Assembly (NCBI GenBank): GCA_012031455.1 | Contig: JAAUTM010000108.1 | Location: 1-5,947 of the forward strand | Direction of reading: 5' to 3' | From: Phycisphaerales bacterium | Lineage (GTDB): Bacteria; Planctomycetota; Phycisphaerae; Phycisphaerales; Phycisphaeraceae | DNA: 5,947 bases | In this document: positions 1 through 5,246 of the stretch, in pieces | Position numbering within the stretch: the stretch's first letter is position 1 | Layout of the letters: each line of letters opens with the position of its first letter | Position numbers and translations under genes: made by a program | Notes under the pieces: model-generated | Told to the model about the DNA's origin: nothing | The model's database searches: none | Seen by the model: the letters and a program-made list of their open reading frames with translations, nothing else

Positions 1-231
1 ATCGCTTTGCAGCAACTGGCTGAGCTTGGTGCGATCCAATTCGACCAGTCCTTCCCGCGTCAGGGTTGCCAGCGGATAGCCACTGGCTTTGACGAAAAGG
101 CGATCGCCGATTTTGACCGAGGTGTTCCCGCCCCCGGCCAGTACAAAATCCGCATCGCAGCCGTAGTGCCGCGAAATCATCACCAGCGTGTCAATCGGAT
201 CATCACTTGCTGAAAAAGTCGGCCAGGGCAT
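1..231 (-). CDS. Class II aldolase/adducin-family protein, N-terminal 77 codons (runs off the window)
   Basis: Reading the minus strand from an ATG at 231 gives 77 codons without a stop to the window edge. The protein contains DFVLAGGGNTSVKIGDRLFVKASG (residues 27-50) in two overlapping pieces: FVLAGGGNTSVK and DRLFVKASGYPLATL. The glycine-rich GGGNTS turn followed by a V-K-x-SG strand is the phosphate-binding N-terminal hallmark of class II (zinc-dependent) aldolases such as RhaD and FucA. The family cleaves phosphorylated ketoses or sugar acids to DHAP or pyruvate plus an aldehyde. In some bacteria this type of N-terminus belongs to a longer protein fused to a short-chain dehydrogenase, which cannot be judged here. 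Start choice: AAAGGA lies 7 nt upstream of the ATG. It is the last visible gene of the minus-strand set, 135 nt after the PHP gene, and a long imperfect hairpin occupies that gap. Family assignment is good; the substrate is unknown. Confidence 0.85.
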   Translation of the reverse strand, partial: MPWPTFSASDDPIDTLVMISRHYGCDADFVLAGGGNTSVKIGDRLFVKASGYPLATLTREGLVELDRTKLSQLLQSD

Positions 232-238
232 GGGGTAA

Positions 239-244
239 TCCTTT
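239..244 (-). promoter_or_regulatory. Ribosome binding site of the class II aldolase gene
   Basis: AAAGGA on the minus strand ends 7 nt before the ATG at 231. It fixes the aldolase start and shows that the gene can be initiated independently of the PHP gene upstream. Confidence 0.6.
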
Positions 245-258
245 AAATATCATGGATC

Positions 259-346
259 ATGGATGATTAATAATGGATAATGTACAGAAGGGACCAACGA
301 TGATCATGTCTTGAACATCATCCATTATCCTTTATCCATCATCCAT
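259..346 (-). repeat. Long imperfect inverted repeat built of ATGGAT/GGATAATG units in the PHP-aldolase gap
   Basis: The arm at 259-282 and the reverse complement of 323-346 match at 21 of 24 positions (both begin ATGGATGAT and end GGATAATG). They enclose about 40 nt. Inside, GATGAT (299-304) can pair with ATCATC (317-322), so the RNA could fold as a long nested hairpin. The arms consist of repeating GGATAAtGGAT-like units rather than unique sequence. The element sits between the PHP stop and the aldolase start on the transcribed strand. There is no U-tract, so it is not a classical intrinsic terminator. A processing or stability element, or a mobile simple-repeat block, are the alternatives. 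Nothing else was seen in this gap. Confidence 0.7.
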
Positions 347-366
347 CTACATTCGTGTCTTCGTAG

Positions 367-1679
367 CTATCTCTGATACCGCTTCAACACCACTGCTCCA
401 AGTTTGGCGAACGCACTGATTCGCTCGTCCGCATGGGCATAGCTTGTACACAGCTCGCCATTGCTTTGGACGAATCCGGAGGTGGCGTGGGCGTGGCCTG
501 CGCCGGAGGCGGGGCCGGGGACGCTTACACTTACCAGATACTGATGGGCCACCAGTACCAGAAAGCCTTCCCAGAATATGGCTGCTGCTTCGGCTGGGAT
601 CGCAGCACCCTTGACGCATGTGGGCATCATTGGCAGCAAATCAAGGGTGTTATGTTCCGTGCCAGCCGTGACCACCAGTCCAGCCTGACGAAACGCCTTG
701 ACATAGCGCAACAATACTTCCGGGCTGTTGCGGATGGGGATGAGTTCCACCGCATGAATCCTGCGTTTTGCAATTGGGCGATGCACGCTTCCACCGGTTC
801 TTCAAACGGGCAGATGGGCGTGGCACCATCGGCCAGCACGGGGTAGGCCGGAATGCCCCCTAGTTGCAGAACCAGATCACGAGCTTCCTCAAGCTGAATA
901 AACGGCTCAGGGACAAACGCCACCTTGCCAGCCTTGAGCAGGTGCGAGCGTAAATCATTTTGCACCGTCACCGCATCCTCGGGCGTTTTGGCTTTGCTGG
1001 CTGCCCCGAACAGGGTGCTTAATTTTTCCAACCTTTGCGAGGGGGCAATTTTTTCGAACAACACATCGACAAACGCCTGGGCGACATGACGTTCCTGTAA
1101 AAACACCGTCTCGGCCGGGCAACCATGTCGAGTTACCACGCGCTCGACGATGCGCTGGTAATTCAAACCCGTGCGGACACCCTGTTGGGTGAGGTAGGTT
1201 TCAAGTTTGTCGATCATCTCCGATAATCGTTTGGCATCACCTTCGCGGATGCGCTCGATGGTGCTGCGAGCCTGTGGTGTGAACATTTCTGCAGAGGGGG
1301 CAATCGCCTTGCCGCAAAGATACACCTTGCCGGGGTTGCCGGGATCATTGACCTTGATCCCCGCCTGGCGCAGTCCTTCATCCATGCTCAAAATTTCCAG
1401 TCCCATCAGCGGAAACACCCCCGCCTTTTGCGCCAGGGCTGTAAACGAGTTGTACACACTGTAGTCGTAATAGTTCGCGGCACCCAGGCCCACGAGCTTC
1501 TGCTGTTGCGCCAGGGACACTGCCTGCTGCACCGTGGTGAACGCACTGAAATTCGGAGGCAAATGCACATGCGCGTTGTGCGGCTGTGGCGCAGGCAATG
1601 CTTTGTGCTCACCGGCTGCACGCCAGAGTTCATCAGGGGTGCCCAAGGTGGACAAGGTTTTTGCAAATGAGCCGTTCAT
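367..1679 (-). CDS. PHP-domain protein (predicted metal-dependent phosphoesterase/hydrolase), broken by a 1-nt deletion
   Basis: The intact product would be about 437 residues. The PHP metal-binding signature is visible as PHNAHVHLPPNF (HVH at about residues 37-39), followed by GLGAANYYDYSVY and FPLMGLEI. The second half supplies GGIPAYPVLADG, HAVELIPIRN and AGTEHNTLD (E342/H343), which are the later metal-ligand strands of the barrel. PHP proteins are usually phosphoesterases or polymerase-associated nucleases. This one stands alone between E3 and a class II aldolase, so a role in sugar or sugar-acid metabolism is a contextual guess. Frame break: conserved sequence runs ...LQNAG in one frame and resumes IHAVEL in another at about 758, as if GGAATT had lost one A. 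The start at 1679 is preferred over an upstream TTG at 1709 because AGGAA lies 5 nt before this ATG. Residues 383-400 (Ser/Pro/Gly/Ala/His-rich) look like a loop insertion before GFVQSNGEL. No signal peptide is seen. The substrate is unknown. Confidence 0.8.
757..761 (-). other. Frame break in the PHP gene (apparent 1-nt deletion)
   Basis: The minus strand reads GCA GGA TTC ATG here, giving the non-conserved residues FMRW. Adding one A (GGA ATT CAT GCG) gives GIHAVEL and continues a coherent PHP C-terminus for another 130 codons to the TAG at 369-367. The original frame instead runs on as unconserved sequence to a stop near 627. Confidence 0.8.
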
Positions 1680-1683
1680 GTAG

Positions 1684-1688
1684 GTTCC
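1684..1688 (-). promoter_or_regulatory. Ribosome binding site of the PHP gene, overlapped by a small palindrome
   Basis: AGGAA on the minus strand lies 5 nt before the ATG at 1679 and decides the start. Its 5' edge abuts the pseudo-palindrome CTATTGTCAATAG (1688-1700), which runs directly into a perfect 8-bp palindrome GTCGCGAC (1700-1707). Confidence 0.55.
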
Positions 1689-1721
1689 TATTGTCAATAG
1701 TCGCGACAAGTCGTGGCGCTA

Positions 1722-1732
1722 ACTCGACCACT
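1722..1732. repeat. Single 11-bp copy of the CACTCGAC-type repeat in the E3-PHP gap
   Basis: ACTCGACCACT here is identical to 3381-3391 in the tandem block of the E2-E3 gap. It is probably a solitary or residual unit of the same repeat. An 11-bp match could arise by chance, so confidence is limited. Confidence 0.4.
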
Positions 1733-1744
1733 GGATCACTTGCT

Positions 1745-3221
1745 TTACGTCATTAATGCTTCCAGTTTGTGTATCTTGCGGGGTGGCAGGTGCAGGGCCA
1801 TGCCCAGGGCATCCTCCGCGGATTCCTTGATCGCCTCGCTCAAAGTTGGATGCGCGAACACCACTTCCGCAAGGTCGTGCACCGTGGCCTTCTGATGCAC
1901 CATCGTCCCGGCAGCTGCTATGTATTCCGTGGCATTGTGCCCCAGTATATGTACCCCCAGGATCGCATCGGTTTCCCGGTGACGAATCACCTTCACAAAC
2001 CCATCGGTATGCTGTGCGGCCATGGCCTTGCCAAGGTAACCCAAAGGGAACTTCCCGATCGACACCGGCAAACCCTGGGCTACACATTCTTCCTGCGTAA
2101 GCCCGACCGAGCCGACTTCCGGGAAGGTGTATACCGCGGAGGGAATGGGTGCCGTGAAGGCATGGCCATGACCCAAGGCGTTTTCTACTGCCGCGATCCC
2201 GTGGGCACTGGCCGCATGTGCCAGCAGACACCTGCCGTTGGCATCACCAATGCAATACAGCCCCGACTTATTGGTCTGCATCGAATCATCCACGGGCACG
2301 AACCCCTTTTTCGAAAGGTTCACACCCAGTGCTTCCAGGCCAAGGTTTTTGGTATTGGCGCGGCCCACACACACCAGTACACGATCGACATCCAGCGAAC
2401 TGTTGTTGGAGAGTTTGGCTTGGGCAGTTGTGCCGCCTTGAATCAGTTGCAGGTCATCGACTTTGGTTTGCAGATGCAGCGTGATGCCACGGGCTTTGAA
2501 AATCTTTTCCAGGCCTGCACCCAGTTCCGCATCGAGAGTGGGTAGCAACCGGGGCAGCAATTCAACGATGGTCACCTGCACGCCCATGGCGTTCATCAGA
2601 CACGCGAATTCACAACCAATGACACCGCCACCGACAATCAATAACTTCTGTGGTAGCGTCTTCCAATGGACGGCTTCATCGGAGGTGCAGACCACATTTA
2701 CATCGCCGGGCCAGCCGGGGATACGCACCGGGACACTGACCCACGGCCAGAACAACGTTTTTTGCCTGCACCGAATAGGGTGATGTAGCGGAAGCTGTTG
2801 CAGCTCCGCCCGCTGCGGGTTTGGGGTCCGCCAGCGATGGATCAATGATCACCTGATTCACCGAGCCATCGAATCGGCCCAGCCCCGGCAGCAATGTCAC
2901 GGATCGATTTTTAAATGCGCTGCCGATGCCTCCGCGCAATTGGCGCAGCACTTTGTCTTTGCGTTGCTGGATGGCTGGCCAGTCGAAGGTCACGCCCTGA
3001 GGCACGGCGATGCCATAGTCCTTGGCGTGGTGGATTGAGTGCAACAGTTCCGCGGAGGCCAGCAGAGCTTTGGAGGGAATGCAGCCGTAGTTCAGGCAGG
3101 TCCCGCCCAGGTGATGCTTTTCGACGATAGCAACCTTGGTGCCAAGCTGTGCGGCCTTGAGTGCCGCGATGTATCCGCCAGGCCCGGCTCCGAGAACGAG
3201 GATGTCATAGTTCATCGTCAT
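1745..3221 (-). CDS. lpdA: Dihydrolipoyl dehydrogenase (E3 of a 2-oxoacid dehydrogenase complex), broken by a 1-nt insertion
   Basis: FAD-dependent E3 reoxidises dihydrolipoyl groups on E2 and passes electrons to NAD+. The joined product is about 491 residues. It shows the N-terminal FAD motif YDILVLGAGPGGYIAA (residues 5-20) and the redox disulfide GGTCLNYGCIPSK (C42, C47). The NAD motif GGGVIG is at 197-202, and CIGDANG marks the second FAD contact. YTFPEVGSVGLT opens the dimer-interface domain, and FAHPTLSEA holds the catalytic His457/Glu462 pair. The length slightly exceeds the usual 460-480, largely because of an Ala/Pro/Gly/Thr-rich insert at about residues 131-148. Frame break at about 2738: KNVVLAVG in one frame is followed by SVPVRIPGWPG in the next. 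The ATG at 3221 has GGTGA 4 nt upstream; an ATG at 3215 is also possible. The gene follows E2 by 229 nt and precedes the PHP gene by 65 nt. The E3 identity is secure; which oxoacid complex it serves is not. Confidence 0.93.
2736..2742 (-). other. Frame break in the E3 gene (apparent 1-nt insertion)
   Basis: The minus strand reads GTG GGT CAG TGT CCC. Removing one base (the T or the C) gives GTG GG(T/C) AGT GTC CCG, that is VGSVPV, the normal E3 sequence after the first FAD subdomain. Without removal the first frame terminates about 20 codons later. No slippery heptamer or downstream pseudoknot is evident. Confidence 0.8.
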
Positions 3222-3273
3222 TTTTTCACCGCAAAAAAGCGCACGATCGCCAGGTTAACTCGAACAAAGATTG

Positions 3274-3304
3274 GCCACAAAGTACACGAAGAATACGAGG
3301 AGGA
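3274..3304. repeat. Degenerate CACAAAGNACACGAAG-type intergenic repeat
   Basis: The plus strand reads CCACAAAGTACACGAAGAA, then TACGAGGAGG, which is about three degenerate 8-9 nt units (CACAAAGTA, CACGAAGAA, TACGAGGA). Similar CACAAAG/CACGAAG strings recur between genes in many environmental bacterial genomes. Membership of such a family is from memory and was not searched. Confidence 0.5.
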
Positions 3305-3379
3305 AATTGGATCCAATGGCTGGTCAGCAATGGCTGGTAACCTCACATGGGTCGATCCCATTATTCCAGTGCTTCTTCT

Positions 3380-3416
3380 CACTCGACCACTCAACCACTC
3401 GGCCACTTGGCCACTT
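3380..3416. repeat. Tandem 8-bp repeat CACTYRRC, 4.6 copies
   Basis: The units are CACTCGAC, CACTCAAC, CACTCGGC and CACTTGGC, then a partial CACTT, without gaps. The first four bases are invariant, and change is confined to the last four in a C/T-A/G pattern. On the transcribed strand this is AGTGGCCA-AGTGGCCG-AGTGGTTG-AGTGGTCG-AGTG. An 11-bp piece recurs at 1722-1732. It is non-coding. It could be a slippage-prone microsatellite-like element or part of a dispersed family. Confidence 0.75.
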
Positions 3417-3450
3417 CTCATCTTCGTTTCATCGTGGCCCTCCATCGGTA

Positions 3451-5034
3451 TCACGCCACCGCGCTGGGGTTTTCCAAATTCTTTTTGAAGGCAGCCATGA
3501 ACTGTGCGGCCAGCATGCCATCAACAATGCGATGGTCGGCGGAGATCGTCAGGGTCATCACCTTCCCAGCCCGTAGGGAGCCGTTGTTCACAATGACAGC
3601 TTCGCGAGCGGCACTGATGGCAAGGATGCCGGCTTCGGGGGGGTTGATGATGGCTGCAAATTCCTCCACGCCGAACATGCCCAGGTTGCTGATGGTGAAG
3701 GTGGCCTTGCCGATGTTTTCGAGCTTGCCTTTGCGGGCATTTTCCACGATGCGTTTGGTTTCTGCGGAAAGGTCCGCCAGCGATCGGCTATCGGCATTCA
3801 TGAGCACGGGGACGACCAGGCCATCGTCAATACCCACGGCCACGCCCAGGTTCACGGCTGCGAATTCGACAATGCTGTCACCTTCAAGCCGACTGCGAAA
3901 CGCGGGGAACGCCTTCATCGTACGGGCCAGCAGATAAAGGATGACATCATTGATCGAGCAACCGGCCAGGGGCTTCATGGCTTTCTGATAGGCCAGTAGC
4001 GCATCGGCATCGATGGTCTGGGCGTACATAAAAATGCGGGTACGGTCCTGCTTGGATTGCTGCAGATTCAAACCGATGGCCCGGCGCATTTTCGACATGG
4101 GCTTGCGGGTCATGCCATCGGCGGAAACCGGTGTGGTGGTAACGGCAGGGGTCGTTGCAGGGGCGGGATTGGTGCGTGCTGAAGATTGAGCCTGCGTAGT
4201 AATCTGAGTTGCCAGATGCGGGACATCAGTGCTCAAAATCCGTCCACCCGGACCACTGCCAATGCCAGCGGAAGCCAGCGCCAAAGGGTCGAGGTTTTGT
4301 TGCGCGGCGGCGACACGGGCAGCGGGTGAAAATTTGGGTCGATTATCCGTCGTTGTTGATTTTGACTGTTCCGTTACTTGACTAATTTGAATTCCGCCCT
4401 CACCCGGCCTTGCGACTGGCGTCGCTTGGGCCACCTTCTCCCGGGGGGAGAGAGGTGCGGATTCGACATTCGAAATATCTCCTTCACCCACAAACGCGAT
4501 TGGTGTTTTGACCGGAGCGGCTTCGCCTTCGGGGACGACGATTTTCGCCAGACGGCCAGCCACTGGCGATTCAAATTCCATGGTGGCTTTGTCGGTTTCG
4601 ATATCACAGATCACCTGACCGATGGCGATCATGTCGCCGACCTTGACTTTCCAGGAAAGCACTCGGCCTTCTTCCATGGTGTTCCCAGCCTGGGGCATGA
4701 GAATGGGCACTGCTGCGCTGCCGGTTGCGTCCGTGGTCATCGACTTCTCCTTGGGGGGAGTTTGGTTGATCTTCGTTACGTTGTCAGTAGGAGCAGGGCT
4801 GGTGACACCGACTTCCGCCAGGGGGGCGCCCGCCAGGTGCAGGGTCTGCCCGGGTTGTGCCAACTGCTTGATCAGCTGGCCAGCAACACTGGCACTGATA
4901 TGCACCAGGGAATCGAGCGTATCCAATTCCGCCAGCACGGTTCCGCCAGCGTACGACTGCCCTGCACCCACATGCCAATGACGTAAAGTCGCACCATCGG
5001 CAGGCAGGTTGTCAGGTAATTTGAGATAAGCCAT
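3451..5034 (-). CDS. pdhC: Dihydrolipoamide acyltransferase (E2, probably of pyruvate dehydrogenase) with an extra degenerate N-terminal lipoyl-like domain
   Basis: E2 carries acyl groups on swinging lipoyl arms and transfers them to CoA; it also forms the complex core. From the ATG at 5034 (AGGTGA 4 nt upstream) the product is 527 residues. Residues 1-76 fold-match a lipoyl domain (MAYLKLPDNLPADG...SVAGQLIKQL...GAPLAEVG), but the D-K-A position reads L-D-S, so no lysine is available. Residues 109-186 form a canonical lipoyl domain with ETDKA (K149). Residues 234-274 are the peripheral subunit-binding domain (PAARVAAAQQ...GPGGRI). A Thr/Pro/Ala linker follows, then the catalytic domain ending in DHRIVDG (H501, D505). 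The gene is intact and uninterrupted. It heads the minus-strand operon, opposite a DeoR repressor. No E1 gene is in view. A linker segment at 4397-4455 resembles an inserted palindromic repeat. Acetoin or branched-chain E2 are alternatives, so the symbol is provisional. An in-frame start at 5100 is less likely because it adds 22 unconserved residues. Confidence 0.9.
   Translation of the reverse strand: MAYLKLPDNLPADGATLRHWHVGAGQSYAGGTVLAELDTLDSLVHISASVAGQLIKQLAQPGQTLHLAGAPLAEVGVTSPAPTDNVTKINQTPPKEKSMTTDATGSAAVPILMPQAGNTMEEGRVLSWKVKVGDMIAIGQVICDIETDKATMEFESPVAGRLAKIVVPEGEAAPVKTPIAFVGEGDISNVESAPLSPREKVAQATPVARPGEGGIQISQVTEQSKSTTTDNRPKFSPAARVAAAQQNLDPLALASAGIGSGPGGRILSTDVPHLATQITTQAQSSARTNPAPATTPAVTTTPVSADGMTRKPMSKMRRAIGLNLQQSKQDRTRIFMYAQTIDADALLAYQKAMKPLAGCSINDVILYLLARTMKAFPAFRSRLEGDSIVEFAAVNLGVAVGIDDGLVVPVLMNADSRSLADLSAETKRIVENARKGKLENIGKATFTISNLGMFGVEEFAAIINPPEAGILAISAAREAVIVNNGSLRAGKVMTLTISADHRIVDGMLAAQFMAAFKKNLENPSAVA
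4397..4455 (-). repeat. In-frame palindromic repeat-like element inside the E2 linker
   Basis: On the plus strand the segment runs from CCCTCACCCGGCC to TTCTCCCGGGGGGAGAGAGG. It encodes APLSPREKVA and ARPGEGG between the second lipoyl domain and the subunit-binding domain. The pairing CCTTCTCCC/GGGAGAGAGG plus an outer CCCTCACCCGGCC is the layout of a common dispersed repeat whose usual in-frame reading is PLSPRERVAEG-like. Resemblance to that family is from memory. The linker tolerates insertions, which fits. Confidence 0.55.
4747..4752 (-). promoter_or_regulatory. Strong internal Shine-Dalgarno before the canonical lipoyl domain of E2
   Basis: AAGGAG on the minus strand is followed by 6 nt (AAGTCG) and ATG at 4740, in frame with E2. 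Initiation there would give a 429-residue protein, MTTDATGSAAVPILMPQAG..., a normal length and N-terminus for a one-lipoyl E2. It is a better match to the consensus than the AGGTGA at the outer start. It could therefore produce a second, shorter E2 or be the main start. Confidence 0.65.
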
Positions 5035-5134
5035 GGGGTCACCTGAATCGGGGGGACAATTTGTACCACAATCGATGAGGGCTATGCCGAGGCGCATCAT
5101 CCGCGCCTAAACACGCATACGCCATAATGACTAA

Positions 5135-5160
5135 GTTATACACAAATCGTCACTTGTCAA
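5135..5160 (-). promoter_or_regulatory. Putative promoter of the E2-E3-PHP-aldolase operon
   Basis: On the minus strand a perfect TTGACA (5160-5155) is followed after 14 nt by TATAAC (5140-5135). A shifted -10, TAACTT, would give 16 nt spacing. The 14-nt spacer is short, so the exact -10 is uncertain. The -35 sits inside an 11-bp palindrome ACTTGTCAAGT (5152-5162). The leader before the E2 ATG would be about 90 nt. Confidence 0.45.
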
Positions 5161-5168
5161 GTAAATTT

Positions 5169-5204
5169 ATTGATTTTTTTGATTGAACTATTGACTTTTT
5201 TGAC
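5169..5204. promoter_or_regulatory. Candidate DeoR operator: two 15-bp T-rich direct repeats 21 bp apart
   Basis: ATTGATTTTTTTGAT (5169-5183) and ATTGACTTTTTTGAC (5190-5204) match at 13 of 15 positions. They start 21 bp apart, which places them on the same face of the helix. TTGA occurs five times in this 36-bp stretch. The site lies just upstream of the minus-strand -35 and between the divergent starts, where an autoregulating DeoR-type repressor would be expected to bind. DeoR-family operators are often direct repeats. The binding itself is inferred. Confidence 0.5.
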
Positions 5205-5230
5205 GTTTTGGTGTTCACTATGTGCAAATC

Positions 5231-5236
5231 AGAGGA
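5231..5236 (+). promoter_or_regulatory. Ribosome binding site of the DeoR-family gene
   Basis: AGAGGA lies 10 nt before the ATG at 5247. It favours MSMATAQRRDRIL as the N-terminus over in-frame starts at 5208 (TTG) or 5220 (ATG), which would add residues not typical of the family. Confidence 0.45.
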
Positions 5237-5246
5237 TTTTGCAACG

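Larger units (their letters stand above)
3222..3450. other. 229-bp E2-E3 intergenic spacer packed with short repeats
   Basis: No convincing gene is present. The spacer contains a CACAAAG/CACGAAG-type block (3274-3304), a 12-bp perfect palindrome ATTGGATCCAAT (3306-3317), and an 11-bp direct repeat CAATGGCTGGT at 3314-3324 and 3328-3338. It also has a small inverted repeat ATGGG(5 nt)CCCAT (3347-3361) and a tandem 8-mer array (3380-3416). No U-tract terminator is seen, so transcriptional read-through from E2 to E3 is possible. The spacing is unusually large for adjacent E2 and E3 genes, which often sit within tens of bases. Confidence 0.65.

Noticed and set aside
259..346. Intrinsic transcription terminator after the PHP gene
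   Set aside because: The stem is AT-rich, the loop is long and no U-run follows on the minus strand, so it does not fit a rho-independent terminator.
433..846. 137-codon open frame on the plus strand
   Set aside because: Antisense to the PHP gene C-terminal half, where the minus-strand protein is conserved.
1769..2545. 258-codon open frame on the plus strand
   Set aside because: It lies wholly antisense to the E3 gene, which has unmistakable FAD, disulfide and His/Glu motifs. The plus-strand protein shows no recognisable domain and is a shadow of GC-biased codons.
3380..3416. CRISPR-like array
   Set aside because: The units are 8 bp and contiguous with no spacers, and no cas gene is near.
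3347..3937. 196-codon open frame on the plus strand starting in the E2-E3 spacer
   Set aside because: Its first part translates the CACTYRRC repeat and the rest is antisense to the E2 catalytic domain.
4378..4986. 202-codon and 119-codon open frames on the plus strand
   Set aside because: Both are antisense to the intact E2 lipoyl domains, and no motif or RBS supports them.
5035..5100. Extension of E2 to an in-frame start at 5100
   Set aside because: The extra 22 residues resemble no lipoyl-domain N-terminus, whereas the ATG at 5034 has AGGTGA at 4 nt and opens directly with the lipoyl fold.
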